Assembly (NCBI RefSeq): GCF_024639685.1 | Contig: NZ_JAHEHX010000019.1 | Coordinates: forward strand, 62,001-126,000 | Reading direction: 5' to 3' | DNA length: 64,000 nucleotides | Origin: Polaribacter sp. | GTDB taxonomy: Bacteria > Bacteroidota > Bacteroidia > Flavobacteriales > Flavobacteriaceae | Shown: piece after piece, positions 38,203 through 46,738 of the stretch | How the letters are laid out: each line of letters opens with the position of its first letter | Numbering within the stretch: the first letter of the stretch is position 1 | Made by a program: the position numbers and the translations under genes | The notes under the pieces: generated by a model | Told to the model about the DNA's origin: nothing | What the model saw: the letters and a program-made list of their open reading frames with translations, nothing else | Databases searched by the model: none

Positions 38203-38233
38203 AAAAAAAAAGCCTCTGTAGAGACTTTTTTTA
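38203..38233 (-). terminator. Intrinsic terminator after the DUF2795 gene
   Basis: On the minus strand the stem AGTCTCT pairs with AGAGGCT (one mismatch), with A/T runs on both sides. It separates the DUF2795 gene from secA. Confidence 0.65.
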
Positions 38234-38244
38234 TTTTATTGAGT

Positions 38245-38466
38245 TTAGTATTCCTCCTCATTCCAAAGATAATCATCTTCGGTTGGATAATCTGGCCAAA
38301 TTTCTATAATCGAATCGTAAGCATCACCTTCATCTTCAATATCCTGTAAGTTTTCAACAACTTCTAAAGGAGCTCCAGTTCTAATAGCGTAATCTATTAA
38401 TTCGTCTTTGGTTGCTGGCCAAGGTGCATCTGCTAAATAAGATGCTAATTCTAATGTCCAATACAT
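38245..38466 (-). CDS. DUF2795 family small protein
   Basis: 73 residues: MYWTLELASYLADAPWPATKDELIDYAIRTGAPLEVVENLQ matches the DUF2795 fold, a small helical domain, followed by an acidic tail rich in Asp, Glu and Trp/Tyr. No signal peptide. It sits just upstream of secA on the same strand, separated by a terminator. Function is not known. Confidence 0.85.
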   Translation of the reverse strand: MYWTLELASYLADAPWPATKDELIDYAIRTGAPLEVVENLQDIEDEGDAYDSIIEIWPDYPTEDDYLWNEEEY

Positions 38467-38556
38467 TTCTTATTGTTTAATTTTGGTGCAAAAATAATTT
38501 TTTTGCTGAATTATGCAAGTCTTTTTTAAGAAATATAACATCAATAAAAAAAGAAC

Positions 38557-39132
38557 TTAATTATTTTTGGTAGGAATCCATTTAATTTCGTCTACCTGTA
38601 ACTGTTTAGACAACATTCGTGCCAATACAAAAAGGTAGTCAGAAAGTCGGTTTAAGTACTTTAAAATATCAGAATTTATAGCTTCTTCATCATTTAACTC
38701 TACACACAGACGTTCTGCTCTTCTACAAACACATCTTGCTACGTGACAGAATGACACTGCTTGATGACCTCCAGGTAAAATAAAATGCGTCATTTGGGGA
38801 AGTTCTGAATCCATAGCATCAATTTCATCTTCTAAAAACTCAATAGAATTGCTATTTATTTTTGGAATATTTAATCGTTCTTTTCCAGATTTTAAAGTTT
38901 CTTTTTCTGGCGGAGTTGCTAACATTGCTCCTAAAGTGAATAATTCATTTTGAATTTTCAATAAAGAGTTTTTAGTAGCATCTTCTATTTTTTGATCTTT
39001 AATTAAGCCTATATATGCATTTAATTCATCTACAGTTCCATAACTATCAATTCTTAAATTGTATTTTTTTACTCTTGTACCACCAAAAAGGGCAGTAGTA
39101 CCTTCATCACCAGTTTTTGTATATATTTTCAT
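38557..39132 (-). CDS. Cob(I)alamin adenosyltransferase, PduO type
   Basis: 191 residues. MKIYTKTGDEGTTALFGGTRVKK at the N-terminus and RIDSYGTVDELNAYIGL, HFILPGGHQAVSFCHVARCVCRRAERL in the middle are the PduO/MMAB signature; the N-terminal segment binds ATP. It makes adenosylcobalamin, the cofactor of methylmalonyl-CoA mutase and others. It is a single gene 58 bp from the methyltransferase-like gene on the same strand. Confidence 0.94.
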   Translation of the reverse strand: MKIYTKTGDEGTTALFGGTRVKKYNLRIDSYGTVDELNAYIGLIKDQKIEDATKNSLLKIQNELFTLGAMLATPPEKETLKSGKERLNIPKINSNSIEFLEDEIDAMDSELPQMTHFILPGGHQAVSFCHVARCVCRRAERLCVELNDEEAINSDILKYLNRLSDYLFVLARMLSKQLQVDEIKWIPTKNN

Positions 39133-39189
39133 GAATTGGTTGTGTTATTTAAAAGTATCAAAAATACGAACTTTCTACCTATAGATATG

Positions 39190-39705
39190 TTAAACTCTTA
39201 TTATAAAATGCTCCTTTGCTTGTTGGGGTCTAAAGAAAATTATTCCATAAGTAAATGTGTCTATGGTAACTATATTCTCCGTTTTTTCAAGATAGTTTAA
39301 CCAAGTAGTATAGCTTTTTTTATCCTTATAAATATTCTGTGCTACAATAAAAAAATGGGTAGATAAGTTTATTAGTTGCAATTGTTTTAAATCATTTAAA
39401 AACACTAACTCTCGCTTATCTAGTTGATTCAATTGTAAATTAGAAAGATTATTTTGAAAAAATATTTCATCAACATTAAAATAGGTAATGGTTTTTGAAA
39501 GTACTTTTATTTCTTTACTACTTAATGTTTTTAATTCTGAATATTTTTTTGTTAATGGAGATTTTGTGTTTTTAGTATATAAGCCTTTTGTAACAAAATT
39601 GTACACAAATGGAGAATGAACCCCATGTTGATTAGTAGATTTTATTAAAAATTTTAAATAAGAGATGAATTTATATACCATTTTTCTTATTGGATTGTAA
39701 AACAT
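39190..39705 (-). CDS. Shrunken O-methyltransferase-like protein, SAM site lost
   Basis: 171 residues; the ATG at 39681 (MVYKFISYLKF) is an alternative start that fits the family better. The two ends match a Bacteroidota class I methyltransferase family: N-terminal SYLKFLIKSTNQHGVHSPFVYNFVTKG and C-terminal TIDTFTYGIIFFRPQQAKEHFIIRV. Members are about 230-270 residues and have a Gly-rich SAM loop (like LELGTSLG) in the middle. Here the corresponding stretch reads TYFNVDEIFFQNNLSNLQL, with no glycines, and roughly 70-90 residues are gone, yet the frame is open throughout. It is either a pseudo-enzyme or an early decay product joined in frame. The family match is from memory. Confidence 0.6.
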   Translation of the reverse strand: MFYNPIRKMVYKFISYLKFLIKSTNQHGVHSPFVYNFVTKGLYTKNTKSPLTKKYSELKTLSSKEIKVLSKTITYFNVDEIFFQNNLSNLQLNQLDKRELVFLNDLKQLQLINLSTHFFIVAQNIYKDKKSYTTWLNYLEKTENIVTIDTFTYGIIFFRPQQAKEHFIIRV

Positions 39706-39761
39706 TTAAAGTTTTACAAAAATGACTAAATTCGTTGTATTAAACTATAAAATAGCAATAA

Positions 39762-40268
39762 ATGGTTCCTAAAAATGAGTACGCTCCGTATTTTGAGCAC
39801 TATTTACAGTTGGTAGATCAAGAGAAGAGTATATCGGAAAATTTAATAGATTCACAAAAAGACTTTGAAGCTACCTTAAGTAATTTAGATGCTTTCAAAC
39901 ACAATTTTGCTTATTCAGAAGGCAAATGGACTCTTAAAGAATTAGTACAACATACCATAGATACTGAACGTATTTTTACTTATAGAGCTCTCTGTTTTGC
40001 AAGGAATGATAAAACAGATTTACCTGGTTTTGATCAAGATATTTTTACTCAAAATGACAATTCTAACGAAAGGAAATTTGAAGATTTATTAAATGAAATG
40101 AAAGTTGTTAGAGAAAGCTCTATTGCTCTTTTTAAGAGTTTTTCTAATGAAGTTTTTGAAAGAATTGGTGTAGCTTCTAATAATAAGATGTCTGTAAGAG
40201 CATTAGGTTATTTATTTTCTGGTCATCAAATACATCATTTAAACATAGTTAAAGAAAGATATTTGTAA
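39762..40268 (+). CDS. DinB family protein
   Basis: 168 residues, four-helix DinB fold. The three His of the probable metal site are visible: KWTLKELVQHTIDTERI (His near residue 65) and FSGHQIHHLNIVKERYL at the end. Such proteins include metal-dependent thiol transferases and damage-induced proteins of unknown role. It is divergent from the methyltransferase-like gene and 24 bp upstream of the small hypothetical gene. Confidence 0.9.
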   Translation: MVPKNEYAPYFEHYLQLVDQEKSISENLIDSQKDFEATLSNLDAFKHNFAYSEGKWTLKELVQHTIDTERIFTYRALCFARNDKTDLPGFDQDIFTQNDNSNERKFEDLLNEMKVVRESSIALFKSFSNEVFERIGVASNNKMSVRALGYLFSGHQIHHLNIVKERYL

Positions 40269-40292
40269 CTTTGCTTTCTAAATATTATTAAC

Positions 40293-40517
40293 ATGGAATT
40301 ACCAAAATTTTTATTATCAGATAATAGTAATCATCCTGAAGATATTTTTGTTTTACATACAGAATTTCCTCGTTTTATGATTAATTTAAAAGACGACGAA
40401 GTAGAGTGGTTTGAAGATTTAACTGGTGAAAACGAAGAAGATATTGCAACAGAATTGGCTATTTTAATGGATAAAGCTGGTGAATTTTATGATGAAGAAA
40501 TGAAGCAATATCAGTAA
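40293..40517 (+). CDS. Small acidic conserved hypothetical protein
   Basis: 74 residues, acidic, no signal peptide or membrane span: MELPKFLLSDNSNHPEDIFVLHTEFPRFMINL, then acidic helices ending EEMKQYQ. I recall similar short proteins in flavobacterial genomes but cannot name a domain. A TAACTTTG element at 40266-40273, matching TAnnTTTG, overlaps the end of the DinB gene and may be its own promoter. It converges on mutS2 with 3 bp between stops. Confidence 0.75.
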   Translation: MELPKFLLSDNSNHPEDIFVLHTEFPRFMINLKDDEVEWFEDLTGENEEDIATELAILMDKAGEFYDEEMKQYQ

Positions 40518-40520
40518 ATA

Positions 40521-42725
40521 TTATTTTGCCTTTTCTACTAATTCTATTTTATTTAAAGTAGTTTTTGTAGTAAAAACACCGTAATTAATAATTACGTTTT
40601 TGCGGTCTATCTTATCAATTGTACCTACAGAATTAGAATCTATAATTTTTACTCTATCATTTAGCTTGTAAACATACTCAGATTTTGCTTTTGCAATTTT
40701 TGCTTCTTCTATTTTTTTCTCTTTTCTAACTGCTACGACTTTTTCTAATACTTCTTTTTCTACTTTTTTAATGACTTCTTGTATTTGTTTTTCAACAACC
40801 TTGGCTTTCTGTTTCTGAGATTTAGTTTTAAGTTTTAATGGATTCTTTTTAGCATATTTTACTTTTTCATCTGCTACCCATTTGTTAAAACTAGTATTTA
40901 GCTGCTTTTTATTATTGGTTTGAAAGTATTTGTTTAACAATTCATTAATCTTTCTACCAATAGAAAGCATCTTTTGATTTTTATCATACAGTTCTTGAAA
41001 GCCAGATAATTTTTGTTGTATTCTTAGCTCCTTTTCTTGTAAACTTTCTAAATGCTCTTTTCCTTTTTCTTTTTGACTTTCTAAACTGTCAGAAGTTTTT
41101 TGTAAACGATTTCTTTCTTTCTGTAATTTAGAAATGGTTTTATCTAAACGTACCTTTTCTGTTTCAACTCGTTTTTTAGCCTTATTTATTAAGCTAAATG
41201 GAATACCATTTTTCTGTGCAACCTCAAAAGTGAACGAACTACCTGCTTGCCCTATAAAAAGCTTGTATAAAGGCTCTAAACTGCGTTCATCAAACTGCAT
41301 ATTTGCATTGGTAACATTGTCTAGCTCATTGGCTAATACTTTTAAGTTTGAGTAGTGTGTGGTAATAATTCCAAATGCTTTTTTATGATAAAACTCTTCC
41401 AAAAAAATTTCTGCCAAAGCTCCACCCAATTCAGGATCTGAACCTGTACCAAACTCATCTATTAAAAACAAGGTATTCTCATTACATTTTCTTAGAAAGT
41501 AACGCATGTTTTTTAAACGATAACTGTAAGTACTCAATTGATTTTCTATAGATTGATTATCTCCAATATCACTTAAAACAGTATCAAAAATATAAGTTTC
41601 ACTTTTTTCATCTACAGGAATCAAAATTCCACTTTGTACCATAATTTGCAGTAAACCAATAGTTTTTAGGGTGATACTTTTACCACCAGCATTTGGCCCA
41701 GAAATAACAATTATTTGTTGTTGCTCATCCAATTGAATGGTTTGCGAAACTGTATTTATTTTTTGTTCTTTATTTTTTTTCCATAAAACAGGATGATAAG
41801 CATCCTTAAAAAACATCTTCTTGTTTTTAGAAATTTTTGGCAAAATAGCATCCATATCTTTTGCATATTTTGCTTTTGCACTTACTGCATCTAGATGTGT
41901 TAAAAATTCTAAATATTCTTCTAACAAAGAAACCATTGGACGAATAGTATCTGCCAACGTTCTTAAAATTTTAATAACCTCTTGCTTTTCTTCGTAAACT
42001 AAATTTTGATATTCTCTGCTGTAAGCCAAAGTTGCTTGTGGAGCAATATATACAATTCCTCCAGACTTAGAAGAGCCTAAAAGGCTACCAGAAACTTTTC
42101 TTCTATGCATAGCAGATACTGCCAAAACTCTTTGATTATCTACTATAGTTTCTTTAATATCATCTAAATAACCAGCAGCAACTGCTTTGGATAAAGCTGA
42201 TGAAAAACTTGCTCCAATTTTGCCACGAACGTTATTAATATCTCTTCTAATTTGTTTTAATGCAGAAGAAGCATTGTTTTTAACTTCTCCAGAAATATCA
42301 ATTATTCTTTTAATTTCATCGTCTACATAAGTAGTGAATTCAATTCTCTGTGTTAATTTAAAAAAAGTTGGAAAGAGAATTTGAAATTTTTTAAAGAATT
42401 TTATATGCTCATTTACAGTTAAAGAAGTTGCAGCAATTTTTAGAAAGGCATCTGTTTCTATAAAACTATTTTCTATAGCCAAACGTTTTATACTTTCAGA
42501 AATGTTATCAAAGCCGTGATTAGGTATTCTATTTTCATTTTGAAAAGAAGACAAATACTCATCCACTAAATGCAATTCTTTAAATAAGTACTTCCTACTA
42601 GGGATTGGTTTTGTTTGTAGGACTCTTTGTTTTCCTAAACCAGATATACAAAACTCTGAAATGTGTTGTAAGACTGTAGAAAATTCTAAATCTTGAAGTG
42701 TTTTTTCTGAAATATTTTTACTCAA
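40521..42725 (-). CDS. mutS2: MutS2-like ATPase without Smr domain
   Basis: 734 residues. MutS core and clamp helices (residues 1-320), then the ATPase with Walker A ISGPNAGGKSITLKTIGLLQIM and Walker B LFLIDEFGTGSDPELGGALAE, STHYSNLK, followed by a long coiled coil (about 520-690). It ends with a small beta domain (YKLNDRVKIIDSNSVGTIDKI). The C-terminal Smr nuclease domain of classical MutS2 (LDLRG) is absent, so it probably lacks endonuclease activity. MutS2 proteins act on recombination intermediates or rescue collided ribosomes. It is divergent from ung. Confidence 0.92.
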   Translation of the reverse strand: MSKNISEKTLQDLEFSTVLQHISEFCISGLGKQRVLQTKPIPSRKYLFKELHLVDEYLSSFQNENRIPNHGFDNISESIKRLAIENSFIETDAFLKIAATSLTVNEHIKFFKKFQILFPTFFKLTQRIEFTTYVDDEIKRIIDISGEVKNNASSALKQIRRDINNVRGKIGASFSSALSKAVAAGYLDDIKETIVDNQRVLAVSAMHRRKVSGSLLGSSKSGGIVYIAPQATLAYSREYQNLVYEEKQEVIKILRTLADTIRPMVSLLEEYLEFLTHLDAVSAKAKYAKDMDAILPKISKNKKMFFKDAYHPVLWKKNKEQKINTVSQTIQLDEQQQIIVISGPNAGGKSITLKTIGLLQIMVQSGILIPVDEKSETYIFDTVLSDIGDNQSIENQLSTYSYRLKNMRYFLRKCNENTLFLIDEFGTGSDPELGGALAEIFLEEFYHKKAFGIITTHYSNLKVLANELDNVTNANMQFDERSLEPLYKLFIGQAGSSFTFEVAQKNGIPFSLINKAKKRVETEKVRLDKTISKLQKERNRLQKTSDSLESQKEKGKEHLESLQEKELRIQQKLSGFQELYDKNQKMLSIGRKINELLNKYFQTNNKKQLNTSFNKWVADEKVKYAKKNPLKLKTKSQKQKAKVVEKQIQEVIKKVEKEVLEKVVAVRKEKKIEEAKIAKAKSEYVYKLNDRVKIIDSNSVGTIDKIDRKNVIINYGVFTTKTTLNKIELVEKAK

Positions 42726-42730
42726 AATGA

Positions 42731-42738
42731 TATCTTTG
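42731..42738 (+). promoter_or_regulatory. Putative -7 element for ung
   Basis: TATCTTTG matches TAnnTTTG, 25 bases before the ung ATG. The -33 element is unclear. Confidence 0.45.
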
Positions 42739-42762
42739 ACTTTATTACAAAAATAAGAAACA

Positions 42763-43428
42763 ATGCAAGTAAAAATAGCTGAACCTTGGAAAAATATTTT
42801 AAATCAAGAATTTGAGAAATCTTATTTTGAAGAGTTGGTTAGTTTTGTTAAAAATGATTTTCAGAACTTCACTTGCTACCCTAAAGGAGCTGATATTTTT
42901 GCTGCTTTTGATTACTGTAATTTTAACGATTTAAAAGTAGTAATACTCGGTCAAGACCCTTACCATGGACCAAATCAAGCCAATGGTTTGTGTTTTTCTG
43001 TTAAAGATGGTATTGCACACCCACCATCTTTAACTAATATTTTTAAAGAAATTACAACCGATTTAAAACTTCCTCACCCAAAGAATGGAAATTTGGAAAG
43101 ATGGGCAAAACAAGGAGTATTGCTATTAAATGCCACATTAACAGTTAGAGCAAATGAACCAGGAAGTCACCAAAAACAGGGATGGGAGGAGTTTACCGAT
43201 CAAGTAATTCAAGAAATATCAAATCAGAAGGTAGGTGTTGTGTTTTTACTTTGGGGTGGTTTTGCAAAGAAAAAAGCAAAATTGATAGATGCTAAAAAGC
43301 ACCATATTCTTGAGTCTGGACATCCATCACCGTTAAGTGCAAATAGAGGATATTGGTTTGGTAATAAACATTTTTCTAAAACTAATAAGTTATTATCTTC
43401 GTTAGGAAAAGTAAAAATTATGTGGTAA
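42763..43428 (+). CDS. ung: Uracil-DNA glycosylase
   Basis: 221 residues. Motif A GQDPYHGPNQANGLCFSV carries the catalytic Asp; VFLLWGGFAKKK and motif B GHPSPLSANRGYWFGNKHFS with the catalytic His follow. It removes uracil from DNA. It ends before a terminator shared with the convergent small lipoprotein gene. Confidence 0.97.
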   Translation: MQVKIAEPWKNILNQEFEKSYFEELVSFVKNDFQNFTCYPKGADIFAAFDYCNFNDLKVVILGQDPYHGPNQANGLCFSVKDGIAHPPSLTNIFKEITTDLKLPHPKNGNLERWAKQGVLLLNATLTVRANEPGSHQKQGWEEFTDQVIQEISNQKVGVVFLLWGGFAKKKAKLIDAKKHHILESGHPSPLSANRGYWFGNKHFSKTNKLLSSLGKVKIMW

Positions 43429-43455
43429 TTCAATAGTTTCATTAAAATAATAAGC

Positions 43456-43487
43456 AAAAAAAATCCACTTATAGAAAGTGGATTTAT
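43456..43487. terminator. Bidirectional intrinsic terminator
   Basis: Stem AATCCACTT pairs with AAGTGGATT around a five-base loop, with A and T runs outside. Lies between convergent ung and the small lipoprotein gene. Confidence 0.8.
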
Positions 43488-43515
43488 TGAATTTGAAATT
43501 AAGAAACAAATAGAT

Positions 43516-43653
43516 TTAAACTAAATCTGCTTGTTTTACGATTGTTTGGTTAGTTACATTATCAGCCAAACCACATGAACTTGATGTGCTTCTGCAAGAA
43601 GAAAAACAAATAATTCCTAAAATACAAACTGCAATAAATACTACTTTTTTCAT
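43516..43653 (-). CDS. Very small lipoprotein (45 residues)
   Basis: ATG at 43653, stop at 43516. MKKVVFIAVCILGIICFSS is a signal peptide and Cys20 is the lipobox cysteine (FSSC). The mature peptide is only about 26 residues, RSTSSSCGLADNVTNQTIVKQADLV, with one further Cys. Similar tiny lipoproteins with an SSCG/CG motif occur in flavobacteria, but I cannot name a family. The gene lies 18 bp downstream of the binding-protein gene on the same strand and could be the last gene of that operon. Confidence 0.65.
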   Translation of the reverse strand: MKKVVFIAVCILGIICFSSCRSTSSSCGLADNVTNQTIVKQADLV

Positions 43654-43670
43654 TCTATTTTATTTACTTT

Positions 43671-44531
43671 TTAAAGGTACATATTTTTTACGAAATCACT
43701 AGAATTTTTCTTCTTTTCAATAACGTTAAAGGTTATCATTTTATTTTGAATTCGCGTTATTAAATTTTTAGTGATTGGTTTACTGCTATTCCAAGTTGTT
43801 ATTTTTAGCCACTTTTTAATATCTTTTAGCTTTTGTTTGTATCTCTTAGCCAGTATTTTATCGATATCTTTTATAAATTTAAAGTTTTTAGTTTTTGCAT
43901 TTATAATTTCTAAAACTTTTTGAACTTCGTCAAAATTATTTTCTAAAACCTCATTTCTTACAGCTATTACAAAACAGGGCCAAGGAGTAGGGCAGTCGTT
44001 TATTATTCTAAAAGTACCATTATCTACTAAAGGTTTTGTGGTAAAATGTTCCCACATAAAATAATCAGCTTCTCCATTTGTTAAAACTTCTATACCACCT
44101 TCTAAATTTTTAATGACTTTAAATTGTAGTTTGGTAACATCCCAACCTTGATTGTGTGCATTTACAATGGCCATTAAATGAGAGCCAGAACCATATCTAC
44201 TGATTGCGATAGTTGCATGCTCTAAATCCTTAATAGTTTTAAATTTTGATTTAGTACCAACATGAATACCCCAAATTAAAGGCGATTTTACAAAGGTTTG
44301 AACAATTTTAGAAGGGTTTCCATTAGAAATGTCTTTAATAATTCCTTCTGTAAGGACAATAGCAATATCTAAAGCACCCTCTCTTAAGGCTTTACACATT
44401 TGGCCTGTACCTCCTGGATAATCTTGCCATCTCAAATTAATATTATTCTTAGTGTATTCTTTATTTTTTAAAGTTAAATACCAAGGATAATTAAAATGTT
44501 CTGGAACGCCACCTACTTTTAAATTAGTCAT
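43671..44531 (-). CDS. Periplasmic-binding-protein-like (Ca3427-type PBP2) cytosolic protein
   Basis: 286 residues with the type 2 periplasmic-binding fold but no signal peptide, so it should stay in the cytoplasm. Landmarks: LKVGGVPEHFNYPWYLTL, RWQDYPGGTGQMCKALREGALDIAIVLTEGI, ISRYGSGSHLMA, GEADYFMWEHFTTKPLVDNG and NDCPTPWPCFVIAVRN. The EHFNYPW opening and the middle match the Ca3427-like group related to NMT1/THI5 pyrimidine-precursor proteins, recognised from memory. Its ATG (44531) directly follows the stop of the nucleoside phosphorylase gene, so the two are translationally coupled. Ligand unknown; a nucleobase or thiamine-precursor-like compound is a guess from the neighbour. Confidence 0.75.
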   Translation of the reverse strand: MTNLKVGGVPEHFNYPWYLTLKNKEYTKNNINLRWQDYPGGTGQMCKALREGALDIAIVLTEGIIKDISNGNPSKIVQTFVKSPLIWGIHVGTKSKFKTIKDLEHATIAISRYGSGSHLMAIVNAHNQGWDVTKLQFKVIKNLEGGIEVLTNGEADYFMWEHFTTKPLVDNGTFRIINDCPTPWPCFVIAVRNEVLENNFDEVQKVLEIINAKTKNFKFIKDIDKILAKRYKQKLKDIKKWLKITTWNSSKPITKNLITRIQNKMITFNVIEKKKNSSDFVKNMYL

Positions 44532-45401
44532 TTATTCAACTATTTTTTCTAACGTGTACTTAATTAATTCCTCTATAACTTTTGATGGATTCTTGCTAAA
44601 TGTACCGTTAACTCTATTGGCTAAAATTGCATTCATAGATACAGCATTATGTCCTAAAAGTTTTGCAAGTCCATATATAGCTGAAGTTTCCATTTCTAAG
44701 TTTGTAATTCGATGTTCTTTGTAATTAAAGGAATCAATTTTTGAATTTAATTGAGCATCCTGTAGCGCCAAGCGTAAAACTCTGCCCTGTGGTCCGTAAA
44801 ATCCACCTGCTGTTGCTGTAATACCTGTATAAATAATATTAGACATCATTTTATTGGCAAGTGAACTGCTATTACTGATAACTAAAGGATCCGCTTTTTT
44901 TTCACTCCAATTAGTTTGAGAAATAAAGGCTCTTTCAATTTCTGGATGTGCAATTTTATCAATTTTATAGGCTTGTAACATTCCGTTTAAATCTATAGCA
45001 TGAGAACTCAGTAAAAAAGAATCTACAGGAATATCTGCTTGCAGAGAACCTGAGGTACCAATTCTTATAATGTTTAAAGCTGTATGATTATTTTTAATTT
45101 CTCTAGTTTTAAAATCGATGTTTACTAAAGCATCTAATTCGTTTAAAACAATATCTATATTGTCTGGTCCAATTCCTGTAGATTGAACAGTTAAAAGTTT
45201 TCCTTTGTACAATCCAGTAGTTGTTTTAAATTCTCTTTTTTGAGTAGAAAATTCAATATGATCAAAATGTGTTGTGATTTGATCTACTCTTTCTTGATCT
45301 CCAACAAAAATTATATTGTTTGAAATATGTTCTGGTTTTAAATTTAAATGATAGATACTTCCATCAGGATTCAAGATTAATTCAGATTCTTTTATAGACA
45401 T
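44532..45401 (-). CDS. Nucleoside phosphorylase, uridine-phosphorylase-like
   Basis: 289 residues. NIIFVGDQERVDQI near residue 28 carries the phosphate-binding Gly-Asp-Arg-type segment; RIGTSGSLQADIPVDSFLLSSHAID near 110 and LEMETSAIYGLAKLLGH near 240 are the family signatures of the PNP/UDP superfamily, the latter with the catalytic Glu-Met-Glu. It splits a nucleoside with phosphate. The sequence resembles the uridine-type branch. It sits between the DUF1835 gene and the binding-protein gene with no spacer on either side. Confidence 0.88.
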   Translation of the reverse strand: MSIKESELILNPDGSIYHLNLKPEHISNNIIFVGDQERVDQITTHFDHIEFSTQKREFKTTTGLYKGKLLTVQSTGIGPDNIDIVLNELDALVNIDFKTREIKNNHTALNIIRIGTSGSLQADIPVDSFLLSSHAIDLNGMLQAYKIDKIAHPEIERAFISQTNWSEKKADPLVISNSSSLANKMMSNIIYTGITATAGGFYGPQGRVLRLALQDAQLNSKIDSFNYKEHRITNLEMETSAIYGLAKLLGHNAVSMNAILANRVNGTFSKNPSKVIEELIKYTLEKIVE

Positions 45402-46346
45402 TTAAGAGGTAATTTGTAAAAGCTTGTTTGCTTTGTTGTGATATAAAAAGCTATATTTTTTAGAACCTCCAAGATAAGAATTATCATTTCTTAAATGAGC
45501 GTAATAATTTATTTGATTTTCTAAAACCTGTTTTCCTTTTTTACTCAGCTCTACAGGGTTAAAAGAAGAAAACAGCTTTTTTAATTCATTGATGCTATTT
45601 TCATATTGAATATCACCAAAACCATAATCACTCTGTTCTTTCAGTAAATGGTGAGTTAATTTATTTTTAGTTACTGGGTGCTTGTTATCTGCAGTTTTTA
45701 GAATTCTATTTTCTACTTCATTTAAACCATTTTCAATCGAAGGAAATCGTTTTAAATGCATTTCTATAGCGGATGCTAAATATTGAAAAGGGTTTTTGTT
45801 TTTAAACTTATAAACTGTTTCTAATCTTAGTGGAGAATCTGAGCAATATAACTGCCAAATATAATCTGCATAGGCTATATCGTCTTCAGTAAGTAAAATT
45901 CTTTTATCAAAGTGATTTTGAATTTGATTTTCATTCAATTCTGGTAAAGTATGCATTTTATTTGATTTACCAATTTTACCACTGCAAACCAAAGAAATGT
46001 TGTACCCTTTTCTATGTCTTTTTAGCCAGCTTAAAACTGCAATCATGTTTATCTGACAAAACAAATCAAACTCGAACCACAAAACAATTTCATCATGATT
46101 TTTTCTGTTACAAAGTGTTCTGTATTCTTTTAAAGTATAATCAATAAACTTTTTTTTACTAATGTTGTATGAGGATTTTAAAAACTGAAATCTATTTTTC
46201 CAAAAGGTTTCACTACCTACATCTGTGCTTGTTTTACCTTCGCAAAGCATTTCTCTCCAGGTTATAAATTCACCCGAAAACCGTAAGTTTTTTAAGTAAT
46301 TTGTTGTGCTATCACCATTTGTGATATGTAAGATTGAAGCCCCCAT
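45402..46346 (-). CDS. DUF1835 domain protein
   Basis: 314 residues. The N-terminal 110 residues match DUF1835: ILHITNGDSTTNYLKNLRFSGEFITWREMLCEGKT, then VLWFEFDLFCQINMIAVLSWL. The C-terminal half is helical and resembles DUF3658-like extensions. No signal peptide. Function unknown; the HITNGDS loop suggests nucleotide or phosphate binding. First gene of a three-gene set whose starts and stops abut. Confidence 0.78.
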   Translation of the reverse strand: MGASILHITNGDSTTNYLKNLRFSGEFITWREMLCEGKTSTDVGSETFWKNRFQFLKSSYNISKKKFIDYTLKEYRTLCNRKNHDEIVLWFEFDLFCQINMIAVLSWLKRHRKGYNISLVCSGKIGKSNKMHTLPELNENQIQNHFDKRILLTEDDIAYADYIWQLYCSDSPLRLETVYKFKNKNPFQYLASAIEMHLKRFPSIENGLNEVENRILKTADNKHPVTKNKLTHHLLKEQSDYGFGDIQYENSINELKKLFSSFNPVELSKKGKQVLENQINYYAHLRNDNSYLGGSKKYSFLYHNKANKLLQITS

Positions 46347-46378
46347 ATTTTAATAACAGAATTTTGATTTGGAAGTTC

Positions 46379-46702
46379 TTAACCTCCAACACGTTTTACC
46401 TTAAATCCTTTTTCTTTTAACATGGCCATGATTTTATCTCTATAATCTCCCTGAATAATTATTTTATCATCTTTAAAACTACCACCTACAGAAAGTTTCT
46501 TTTTAATCTCTTTGGCTAAAATTTTAAAGTCTGATGTTGCACCTGTATAACCATCTAAAATGGTAATAGGTTTGCCTTTTCTTTTTTCGTACTTACAAAG
46601 TATTGGATCATCTTGCAACCAAATATTCGAATTTTCCTTTGGGGTCTCAAGGGATTCTTTATGTTCTGGAAATAAGTTTTTTAGTTGATCTTTTAAATCC
46701 AT
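46379..46702 (-). CDS. SUI1/eIF1-like translation factor (YciH family)
   Basis: 107 residues. The eIF1/SUI1 domain occupies residues 38-107: GKPITILDGYTGATSDFKILAKEIKKKLSVGGSFKDDKIIIQGDYRDKIMAMLKEKGFKVKRVGG, given here only as landmarks TSDFK, VGGS and IQGDYRDK. In E. coli YciH affects start-codon selection under stress. It is 32 bp upstream of the DUF1835 gene and 36 bp downstream of the 2OG oxygenase gene, same strand. Confidence 0.9.
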   Translation of the reverse strand: MDLKDQLKNLFPEHKESLETPKENSNIWLQDDPILCKYEKRKGKPITILDGYTGATSDFKILAKEIKKKLSVGGSFKDDKIIIQGDYRDKIMAMLKEKGFKVKRVGG

Positions 46703-46738
46703 ATGTTGCTTGTAATCAGTTTTAAAAATTACTGATTT

